A stretch of 64,000 bases of DNA from Anatilimnocola aggregata (GTDB lineage: Bacteria > Planctomycetota > Planctomycetia > Pirellulales > Pirellulaceae): positions 7,378,001 through 7,442,000 of the forward strand of contig NZ_CP036274.1 in the NCBI RefSeq assembly GCF_007747655.1, in the 5' to 3' direction. Position 1 is the stretch's first letter. Each line of letters opens with the position of its first letter. The notes beneath the pieces are model-generated. The model made no database searches, had not been told where the DNA came from, and saw only the letters and a list, made by a program, of their open reading frames with translations. Shown here one piece after another: positions 56,281 to 64,000 of the stretch. Made by a program: the position numbers and the translations under genes.

Positions 56281-57273
56281 ATGCGCCAACTGACTACTTT
56301 CAAGGATGAGGCCACTGCCCAGCGGTTCGCGGCGTGGCTGGTGACGCAGAAGATCGAATCGCATGCCGAGAAGGAAGGGGAGCAGTGGGCCGTCTGGGTG
56401 CGTGAGGAAGATCAACTTGCCAAGGCTAAAACTGAACTCGCCGCGTATCAAGCTGAGCCCAATAGTGCCCGCTATCAGGGGGCCGAACGTCAGGCAGCAG
56501 CGCTCAGGCTCGAAGAACAGAAGAAGCGCGACCAGGCGCAGAAAAATCTGATCGAGATGAGCGGCAAGTGGGGCAAAGGAATGGCCCAAACCCGCTCCAG
56601 CCCCATCACGCTCGCGATGATCGCCGCTTGCGTGCTGGTCGCCGTCCTGACCAGCCTGGGCGAATCGCGCGACCCGCGCATCCTGGGCACATTACAGTTT
56701 TCTGGCGGCCGGTTAGCTGCCGTCCAAGATGCCGACGGTGAATTGCGTATGCCTGTAGTGCCGGTTTGGCAAAGCGTGAAGTCGGGCGAAGTCTGGCGAC
56801 TCGTCACGCCGATTTTCATTCACTTCGGCATTATGCATCTGGTTTTCAACCTGATGTGGCTGTACGACCTGGGGGGCCAGGCCGAATCGATTATGAAGAG
56901 CGGACGTTTCATCCTGTTCGTGCTGATCGTCGCTGTGATCTCCAATATAACTGAGGTCTTCACTGGTTCGTTTTTGAACCGACCTTTTTTCCCAGCCGCC
57001 GGCAATTTCGGCGGTATGTCGGGTGTGAACTACGGGCTATTCGGCTTCATTTACATCCGGTCGGCGGTCCTGCACCGAGGCAACTACATGCTCCGCCCGG
57101 GCACTGCCTTGATGATGTTCCTCTGGCTCTTTTTCTGCATTGGTCGCGACTTTATGTCCGCTGACTTCGCTGGCGGCATGTCATACGTCGCGAATGGCGC
57201 GCACGTTGGCGGCCTGCTCATTGGCATGGCACTCGCCTATGTGCCGAAGCTCTTCGATCCGCCCGGCCAGTAA
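56281..57273 (+). CDS. Rhomboid family intramembrane serine protease
   Basis: A 330-residue protein from ATG 56281. The N-terminal cytosolic part (about 1-100) resembles the GlpG N-terminal domain, with the TTFKDEATAQRFAAWL start. The membrane core has H186/N190 in HFGIMHLVFN, the nucleophile S247 in GGMSGVNYG, and the catalytic H308 in NGAHVGGLLIG, so the Ser-His dyad is intact. At least six helices. It cleaves membrane protein segments; targets are unknown. It follows the SHD1 gene by about 100 bases on the same strand. Confidence 0.93.
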   Translation: MRQLTTFKDEATAQRFAAWLVTQKIESHAEKEGEQWAVWVREEDQLAKAKTELAAYQAEPNSARYQGAERQAAALRLEEQKKRDQAQKNLIEMSGKWGKGMAQTRSSPITLAMIAACVLVAVLTSLGESRDPRILGTLQFSGGRLAAVQDADGELRMPVVPVWQSVKSGEVWRLVTPIFIHFGIMHLVFNLMWLYDLGGQAESIMKSGRFILFVLIVAVISNITEVFTGSFLNRPFFPAAGNFGGMSGVNYGLFGFIYIRSAVLHRGNYMLRPGTALMMFLWLFFCIGRDFMSADFAGGMSYVANGAHVGGLLIGMALAYVPKLFDPPGQ

Positions 57274-57643
57274 GCCGCGAACTGAACGCCGACTTGTCGA
57301 CACATAATTGACAATTACCTTACAACTAATTAAAATATTGCTCGGTTATTTGACATCTTGGTTGCGGAGTTGCGCGCACAAATCGCGGCCATTTGTGCTG
57401 AGTTAAGTCATTGTCGCGATTGAAAACGGGGGGGGTAGTTCAAGGCGGTTACTCGCGGGCTTAGTTGGAATTTTTCAACAAACAGGCTGTTTCCGGCATC
57501 CGCAAATTCACCGCAAGTCGGTGCTGCTGAATCACTTCTCGCGAAGACCGAAAACATACCCCTGTTGATAAATTCCACGAACTGCCCGGCTCGCTATCGA
57601 GGGGCAGCGGCTGGGCGACAGCTGCAAACCGGCTGCGTGCCAG
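57274..57643. other. Intergenic region with an orphan promoter and hairpin, possible small RNA
   Basis: This gap between convergent genes contains a near-perfect promoter (57308-57336) on the plus strand, a strong hairpin (57376-57398) and an eight-G run near 57430. There is no open frame of plausible length on the plus strand and no clear terminator. A small RNA or an antisense transcript to the AsmA-like gene is possible. Confidence 0.4.
57308..57336 (+). promoter_or_regulatory. Consensus sigma70 promoter with no downstream plus-strand gene
   Basis: TTGACA (57308-57313), 17 bases, TAAAAT (57331-57336). The -35 is exact, the -10 differs by one base and the spacing is optimal. The nearest plus-strand gene is more than 4 kb away. 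Confidence 0.55.
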
Positions 57644-60600
57644 TTACTTCTTGAAGATGTTGCGGAACTGATCGAGCGGGTTGACCGCTGGAGCGGGAGT
57701 TGTACCAGGGGCAACTGGTGTGGTGCCTGGGGCTGCAGCGCCGGGATTGAAGCCGGGGAGGAACTTGTTGATTGCTTCGCCGGCTTTGTCTTGGAAGATG
57801 CCGGTTGCTGCGCGGCCGGCGAGGTCTTTCGTCAAGTTCGCAATGACGCGCAGGTCGGGCGATGGTGCCGCGAGAGTGCCACGAATGGGAATCTGCAGCG
57901 ATTGTCCCTTCAGCCCGGCGAGTGCCGAATTCTGTTTCAACCAACTGTCTTGAATGGGGACATCGGCCACAATTTCCATCGTCTGATCGAGTCCGACGCT
58001 GCCGCGGGTCGTGATCGTGACGTTACTCACATTCATCTTTAGCCCATGATGATGCACGCGGCCGTCGATCAGTTCGAACTTCACTTGTTGTTCGGGCATG
58101 GTGAGAACGCCACGCGTGGGCGAGTTGGCGGTTTCCGTGAGCGCGGCTCCCGCAGCGCCGGGAAACAGATTGGCAATGCCCGCATAGTTCCCTTCAGCAA
58201 TGTCTTTCAACTGCTTGGCCAGGTTGATGTATTGCTGCGATAGCGGACCGGGGCCCACTTCGGCCGTGTGAATGGTCATCACGCCGCCGATGCTGCTCTG
58301 CATGGTCTGGGTGAGCGGTACCTTCGCGCCATCAAGATCGATCGAGAACTTTCCTTCCGCGCGAGTAACGCCGGCGAGCATCGGGGCCACGAACTTCATC
58401 CAGCCGTCGCACAACTCGGGAGAGATGCGCAGGTTTTGAATCACCGGCCCCTTGTCCATTTCCAATACCGGCGTGCTGCTGGTTAGATTCAAGCGCGGAG
58501 CACCGAGAACTTTACCTTCGTTCACGGTGAGGTCGAGCGGGCCGACGAAGACAATGCTTTTTTCCAGCTTCGCTGGAATTGCCCCCTGGCCCATATCCAG
58601 CCCCATGTAGCGGGCGGTCTTCCAGCCGATTTCGACCTGCGCGCCAAGTTCAGAACTCACCAGGCCGCCATCACCGGCCGATCCAATCAGCGGGCCACGA
58701 ATAGCGAACGGGCGGGTCTCTTGGCCCGTGAGTTCAGGAGTTAAGAGCGGCGATGCCTTTGTTGTCGTGTTATTTGCGCCGGGGATGTAACCGTACTGGG
58801 CAGCTTCGCGAGTGAGGACAGCCCAGTCGTAGGCAATATTGCCCTTGATATCGGCCACGCAGTTTTTGGTCAGTTGGTTGATCGTACCATCGGCATTGAA
58901 GCTGGCTGCCGATGACTGCAACTGCGCTGTCGTCAGGACGAGCACATCGGTGGCCGGATCGTAGCTGGCTTGAGCCCCGACCTTTACCAATTGCTCGGTG
59001 CGCCGAACCACGAACGGCCCAGCCGTCGAACCCGAGACGAGTGTTGCAGGCCGAGCGCCCGCGACCGGTGCATCCGGCGTGGCATAGGTGAGATTCTTGA
59101 TATCGTTCGACCAGACTGCTTCGACCTTGCCATTTCTAAGTGCGGCTTCGAGGCGACCCTCGAGCATGCCGGTCACTTGATAGGTGGGTGGCTCGGCAGA
59201 GGGTATCCAGGTCATCAGCCGGGCAAGATCGCCGCGGTAATCGACCACACCTTGCACGGTGGGTGTACCGCCGCTGAGAACGGCTTTCACATTTTCCGCA
59301 CGCAGCGCGACGGCCGAACTGGCGAGAGTAGTCGAGGTGCTGGTGAATGTCAGATTTTGCTGATCCCAAGTGCCGCTCGTTTCGAGTACGACCTGCGGCT
59401 CGGACATCGCCAGACCAGGCCCCGAGAGAGACAACTTGCTGAGCACCAGCTTGCCGGTTTGCAGCTCGGCAGTTTGGAGAGAGAACGTTCCCGCGCCTTG
59501 CAGATCAATTCCGCCGGCCGTTCGCCAACCAGCAAGGGGAACGAAAGCTTGTACGCGAGGTTGCCAGGTGGCGAGATCCCCCTTGAGTTTGAATTGCAGC
59601 GGCCAGGCAGTGGCCATGCTCGGTTCCGTAACTGGTTTGGTCAGGTTTGCGTCGAGTTGATCGGCCGACGACAGCACGCTGAGCGTCGCACTCGAAATCT
59701 CTTCGAGCGAAGTGCCCGAAATACGGCCGCCCACTTGCAATCCGACTTGCAGGTTCTCTTCTCGCCACGGCACCACGCCCGGCGCTTCGAGCGCGAACTG
59801 TTGCACCGAAGTAGCGGCAGTTGCCTGCCATTGTTCCCCTTGGGTCTGTTGCCAATTGAGTTTGGCAGACAGGTTGCCTGCGAGGCGAGTATCGCCAAAA
59901 TCGACGAATTGATCGAGCTCGGCGACCAGGCGATTCAGATCGGCGCTGGCGGTGATTTCACCTTTGGCAAGTGCGCCAGAGCCGTTGAGTTCGAAGAAGC
60001 TGGCCTTGCCGACGAGTTGCTCGATGGTGATGCCCGCAGCTGACTGCCGCGCAGTTCCTTCGAGCTTGAGTGGTTCATCCCAGCGGACTTGGCGACCGGC
60101 AGCTTCGGCGACGAGGTTATCGGTTTGCACCAGAACCTGCCAAATTCGGCCAGTCGGTTCGTTGCGACTGGCAAGGCCCAGGTTGACGCGGCCACTGGTG
60201 ATGCGAGTATCGTTTTTCAGATGGAGCGTGGCCGGTAATTGGGCAGCGATCGCAGCTAGATCGAGTTGACCCTGCAATTGAAGTTGCGAATCGCCGGCGA
60301 TCGCGCCGCCAGCAGTCGCGGCCTTCAGTTCGTCGACGACAGCTTGGCCGCTGCCGGCAATTTGCAGCAGGCTAGTGCGGATATCGAGACCAAGGACCGT
60401 TAGCTTGCCCCCGGCAAATTGCATCTGTCCCTGACCGGACTGAATGCTGACTAAAGGACGATCGGTGCTCAGATAAGTGGCCGAAGCAACTTGCAAGTTC
60501 GGCGCGCTGAGTTGCTTAAGGTTCAACTGATGATCTTGAGCGTCGCTGGCAAAATCGTATTGCAGATCGGTCGATAGCGCCCCAGCTGCCTGTATATCAA

Positions 60601-61414
60601 CTCCCGCGCGGCGCAGAGCACCTTGAGAGATATCGAGCGCGAGGCTATTGGCTTTGAGGAGTACTTTGCCCGAACCGAGTCCCGCTGCGGTGGGTTGCCA
60701 GGCGAACTCAGCCTGCAAATCACCGGTTGCGACCGCGACGGGAAGTTGACCAGCGGGCTGAATGCCTGCCGAGAGCTTTCCGGTGCGGGGAAGATTTGCA
60801 TCGGCGGGCCAATCGACATCGGCGTTGATGCCGGCGACGAGCCACTGTTTGCCGGCGATTTGATCATCTAACGTTACTTCGCCACGCAGTAGTTCCAGTT
60901 GAAATTGAATCGGCTGCCCAGGACCGGTGGGTTCCCCTTCGCTCTTGGGAAGGAGCTTCAAGAAGTCCTCCCAATTGCTTCCATCGGCCCGCAGCACGAC
61001 ACTCGCCTTGGGATCAAGCACGCGAAACTTGCCCAGTTGATTGCTATTGAGCGCCAGTGCATACAAGGGCTTCACGCTGGCCACCTCGGCCACTTGCGCG
61101 AGGACGCTTCCCTTGTCGTCTTTAAGGATCAGGCCTTTGATGCGGATATCGGAGAGCCAGCCAAGCGATAGCGAATCGATGTGAATGCGGTCTTTGAGTT
61201 CCGGCGCGGCGAAGCCTAGGCCCGCTTTCCAAACCGCGGGCTGCGAGATAATCGCCGGCAGAAAGAAGACGAGCACGCCCAATAGCAGTAGCATCACAAC
61301 GAGGCGACTGATGAACCAGCCTAGTCGCGAGGGGCGAACTCGTTCGCTTCGGTCTGAGGTGGTCGAAACTTCATCATCCAGGTCTTCGGGCGGGGCAACT
61401 TTGGTTTTGGCCAT
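57644..61414 (-). CDS. Large AsmA/TamB-like envelope protein
   Basis: A 1,256-residue protein from ATG 61414 (MAKTKVAPPEDL; an upstream start at 61432 adds six residues). A short cytosolic N-terminus is followed by one membrane helix (about 33-55) and then a very long periplasmic region. The latter is made of alternating strands with many G-x-x-x-L and A-S-L-Q motifs, as in AsmA, TamB and related lipid-transfer proteins. Near the C-terminus comes the AsmA-like stretch GVLTMPEQQVKFELIDG, then a Pro/Ala/Thr linker and NPLDQFRNIFKK. Members are thought to bridge inner and outer membranes for phospholipid transport or protein assembly. Confidence 0.85.
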   Translation of the reverse strand: MAKTKVAPPEDLDDEVSTTSDRSERVRPSRLGWFISRLVVMLLLLGVLVFFLPAIISQPAVWKAGLGFAAPELKDRIHIDSLSLGWLSDIRIKGLILKDDKGSVLAQVAEVASVKPLYALALNSNQLGKFRVLDPKASVVLRADGSNWEDFLKLLPKSEGEPTGPGQPIQFQLELLRGEVTLDDQIAGKQWLVAGINADVDWPADANLPRTGKLSAGIQPAGQLPVAVATGDLQAEFAWQPTAAGLGSGKVLLKANSLALDISQGALRRAGVDIQAAGALSTDLQYDFASDAQDHQLNLKQLSAPNLQVASATYLSTDRPLVSIQSGQGQMQFAGGKLTVLGLDIRTSLLQIAGSGQAVVDELKAATAGGAIAGDSQLQLQGQLDLAAIAAQLPATLHLKNDTRITSGRVNLGLASRNEPTGRIWQVLVQTDNLVAEAAGRQVRWDEPLKLEGTARQSAAGITIEQLVGKASFFELNGSGALAKGEITASADLNRLVAELDQFVDFGDTRLAGNLSAKLNWQQTQGEQWQATAATSVQQFALEAPGVVPWREENLQVGLQVGGRISGTSLEEISSATLSVLSSADQLDANLTKPVTEPSMATAWPLQFKLKGDLATWQPRVQAFVPLAGWRTAGGIDLQGAGTFSLQTAELQTGKLVLSKLSLSGPGLAMSEPQVVLETSGTWDQQNLTFTSTSTTLASSAVALRAENVKAVLSGGTPTVQGVVDYRGDLARLMTWIPSAEPPTYQVTGMLEGRLEAALRNGKVEAVWSNDIKNLTYATPDAPVAGARPATLVSGSTAGPFVVRRTEQLVKVGAQASYDPATDVLVLTTAQLQSSAASFNADGTINQLTKNCVADIKGNIAYDWAVLTREAAQYGYIPGANNTTTKASPLLTPELTGQETRPFAIRGPLIGSAGDGGLVSSELGAQVEIGWKTARYMGLDMGQGAIPAKLEKSIVFVGPLDLTVNEGKVLGAPRLNLTSSTPVLEMDKGPVIQNLRISPELCDGWMKFVAPMLAGVTRAEGKFSIDLDGAKVPLTQTMQSSIGGVMTIHTAEVGPGPLSQQYINLAKQLKDIAEGNYAGIANLFPGAAGAALTETANSPTRGVLTMPEQQVKFELIDGRVHHHGLKMNVSNVTITTRGSVGLDQTMEIVADVPIQDSWLKQNSALAGLKGQSLQIPIRGTLAAPSPDLRVIANLTKDLAGRAATGIFQDKAGEAINKFLPGFNPGAAAPGTTPVAPGTTPAPAVNPLDQFRNIFKK

Positions 61415-61616
61415 GGGGCGGCGCTCACTCACTGCACGAGGGATCCATCCATTCGACGGGCGGATTGTAGCGGCCAGACGCTGTTTCGCCCTAGATCGAC
61501 TTCAGCTGGCAACAATGACGAAGTGGTCAGGATTCAGGGGCAGTCTTCGACAGGCGCGCAACGTGCTTGCATGAGGGGCGGCTGCAACGACCTGACAGCA
61601 GAGAGTAGAGGAGACG

Positions 61617-62102
61617 ATGAAACGAGAGTCTTGGATTGGGCAGTTTGCTCGCTGGGCGACCGATTGGACGGGTAGCACGACAGCGTTTTTAATGGCGCTT
61701 GGCGTCATCGCAATCTGGCTCCTAACGGGTCCCATCTTCAACTATAACGACACCTGGCAACTGGTCATTAACACCAGTACCACGATCATTACCTTTTTGA
61801 TGGTCTTTCTGATTCAGCGCTCGCAGAACAAGGATTCGCGCGCGATTCACCTGAAATTGAACGAACTGGTGGCCGCGGTGCACGGTGCCAGCAACCGTTT
61901 GCTCAACGTCGAAGATCTCTCCGAGGAGGAGCTGAAGTTGCTTCACAGCCACTATTGCCACTTGGTGAAGTTGGCAAAAAAGGATGGGAGCCTTACCGTC
62001 TCCCATTCGGTCGAAGAAGCCGAAGACCGACACGAGCTGAAAAGATCTCAAACTCTATCGGCAAAAACAGACCGACATCGCTCGCGGGGCAAATCTGGCT
62101 GA
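61617..62102 (+). CDS. Low-affinity iron permease family membrane protein
   Basis: A 161-residue protein with two N-terminal helices (about 22-42 and 50-66) and a cytosolic tail. It shows WATDWTGSTTAFLMALGVIAIW and NTSTTIITFLMVFLIQRSQNKD, then AIHLKLNEL, the signature of the low-affinity iron permease (PF04120-type) family. GAGG precedes the ATG. The bacterial proteins are short and their transport role is inferred from yeast Fet4. It is divergent from the AsmA-like gene. Confidence 0.9.
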   Translation: MKRESWIGQFARWATDWTGSTTAFLMALGVIAIWLLTGPIFNYNDTWQLVINTSTTIITFLMVFLIQRSQNKDSRAIHLKLNELVAAVHGASNRLLNVEDLSEEELKLLHSHYCHLVKLAKKDGSLTVSHSVEEAEDRHELKRSQTLSAKTDRHRSRGKSG

Positions 62103-62415
62103 CTTTTTTCGCACTATGCCCCAATCCCAATCACGGGTAAATTCCCGCAGATAAGGCATCACGGCTACGGTCGGGGGCAGTGGAAGGCTCTTCCCAAGTC
62201 CTTTGAAGGCCTTGTCTTAGCCCAAACGAGGGGATGACTCGCGAGCGCTTACAAAGGTTTTACGCATGTGAACCGCTCGCAAAACTCAACTCTGGTCGAT
62301 GACCATTACAATTCTGCTGTAGAGACGATCCGGCACACTTCGTGTGGGAAAGTCGAAAATCGGAAATGACCCAGTGGCTGCTGCAAACAGCGCCGCGCAT
62401 TACAAGGGAACGACC
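62103..62415. other. Intergenic region, 313 bases, leader of the desaturase gene
   Basis: No gene is visible. A small hairpin CACAC-TTC-GTGTG (62335-62347) lies near the 3' part. The desaturase promoter should lie in here; I did not find a clear consensus. Confidence 0.4.
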
Positions 62416-63525
<1,110 letters not shown>

Positions 63526-63554
63526 CCGTCCCTGATTCGACAGTCTGAAATCTC

Positions 63555-63587
63555 GAACGGCCCGCAGCTAAAACTTGCGGGCTGTTC
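63555..63587 (+). terminator. Probable terminator of the desaturase gene
   Basis: A 12-bp stem (GAACGGCCCGCA with TGCGGGCTGTTC, one G-T pair) has a 9-base loop, followed by a modest T-rich stretch. It lies 29 bases after the stop codon. Confidence 0.6.
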
Positions 63588-63625
63588 TATTTCTTGATCC
63601 GGAAACTGCCGGATACGATTGATCC

Positions 63626-64000
63626 ATGCCACAACCGCGCAGCGTCATTGTCCTGGTTATCGACCGTTTGGGAGCCGGCTTTCTCGGCCCCTATGGCAAC
63701 ACCTGGTTGGAAACGCCAGCTTTCAATCAGCTCGCCAGCAAGTCGCTCCTCTGCGAACAGATGATCGGCAGTTCGCCTGACCTAGCGACCATCTACCGTG
63801 ACTACTGGTTGGGTGCTGACGCGTGCGGACAAACGAAATCTCTCCCAGCCATAGCCAAAGCAGCCGGCTGTAGTGCGATCCTGCTAACGGACGACGAAGA
63901 AGTTCAACGATTGGCGGGCTCGGCCGACTTTGACGAGTGTCATTTCATCAGCACCTCGAGGGACAACTCGCAGTTTCAACAGCCTGTTGACGATCCGGCG
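63626..64000 (+). CDS. Sulfatase/alkaline-phosphatase-superfamily protein (partial, runs off window)
   Basis: 125 codons are visible from ATG 63626 to the right edge with no stop. The start SVIVLVIDRLGAGFLGPYGN and TPAFNQLASKS match the opening of sulfatases (V-x-x-D-x-x-x-x-x-x-L-G-x-Y-G, then T-P-x-x-x-x-L-A). The formylglycine motif C-x-P-x-R that should follow is not present; the region reads LLCEQMIGSSPDL, with a lone cysteine. So it may be a non-catalytic or phosphodiesterase-like member. No signal peptide is visible. Confidence 0.75.
   Translation, partial: MPQPRSVIVLVIDRLGAGFLGPYGNTWLETPAFNQLASKSLLCEQMIGSSPDLATIYRDYWLGADACGQTKSLPAIAKAAGCSAILLTDDEEVQRLAGSADFDECHFISTSRDNSQFQQPVDDPA

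Noticed and set aside
58970-60043. 357-codon plus-strand frame opposite the AsmA-like gene
   Set aside because: It is a shadow of the minus-strand gene, rich in Arg and His, and no motif is visible.

Overview
The window looks like a chromosomal stretch of a planctomycete, most likely of the Pirellulales. This is inferred from family content: an NPYxSP-type membrane protein, an SHD1-domain protein with a propeller-like body, DUF1080, sialate O-acetylesterase, a low-affinity iron permease and numerous secreted proteins of unknown function. GC content is moderately high, and long imperfect inverted repeats sit in several intergenic gaps. No plasmid, phage or CRISPR module is visible.

Layout. 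1-4.1 kb: the start of an NPYxSP membrane protein (off the left edge), S-adenosylhomocysteinase with its own promoter and terminator, an HTH protein with a strong promoter, a palindrome-rich gap, and trpF, all on the minus strand. 4.2-6.5 kb: two paralogous membrane proteins and a small Cys-motif membrane protein overlapping the second. 6.9-13.2 kb: a polysaccharide locus with a Wzz-like protein, an ExeA-type ATPase, a CpsD-like protein whose Walker motifs have decayed, a nucleotide-sugar epimerase and a Dpm1-type glycosyltransferase. 13.4-24 kb: ApbE, a large disordered Arg-rich protein, a group II PLP decarboxylase, an LpxA-type acyltransferase, a TPR lipoprotein, a DEAD-box helicase and a phosphoesterase. 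24.2-28 kb: a hybrid histidine kinase whose N-terminus carries every key residue of the plant ethylene-binding domain, divergent from a second TrpF-like gene. 28-34 kb: serine hydrolase, SDR, sialate O-acetylesterase and an eight-haem cytochrome c. 34.4-38.3 kb: an ISAs1-type transposase remnant, a heparinase-like lyase, a tyrosine-recombinase remnant and the tmRNA gene. This resembles a decayed integration at ssrA. 38.5-42.5 kb: YqgE, a LysR regulator, an exported catalase and an ankyrin protein (an oxidative-stress module). 42.6-49 kb: DUF1080, DUF3634, two small lipoproteins, a SUMF1-type protein, csrA and secreted proteins. 49-53.8 kb: a coupled aminotransferase/ALDH7 pair, BON and STAS proteins, and thiol peroxidase. 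54-64 kb: SHD1/propeller protein, rhomboid protease, a 1,260-residue AsmA-like protein, iron permease, fatty acid desaturase and the start of a sulfatase-like protein.

Functional threads. Cell-envelope construction recurs (EPS locus, LpxA, AsmA-like protein, desaturase). There is redox defence (catalase/ankyrin/LysR, thiol peroxidase). There is probable amino-acid catabolism (aminotransferase plus ALDH7). There are also secreted or periplasmic degradative enzymes for polysaccharides. The most striking single observation is the ethylene-receptor-like sensor kinase at 24205-27147.
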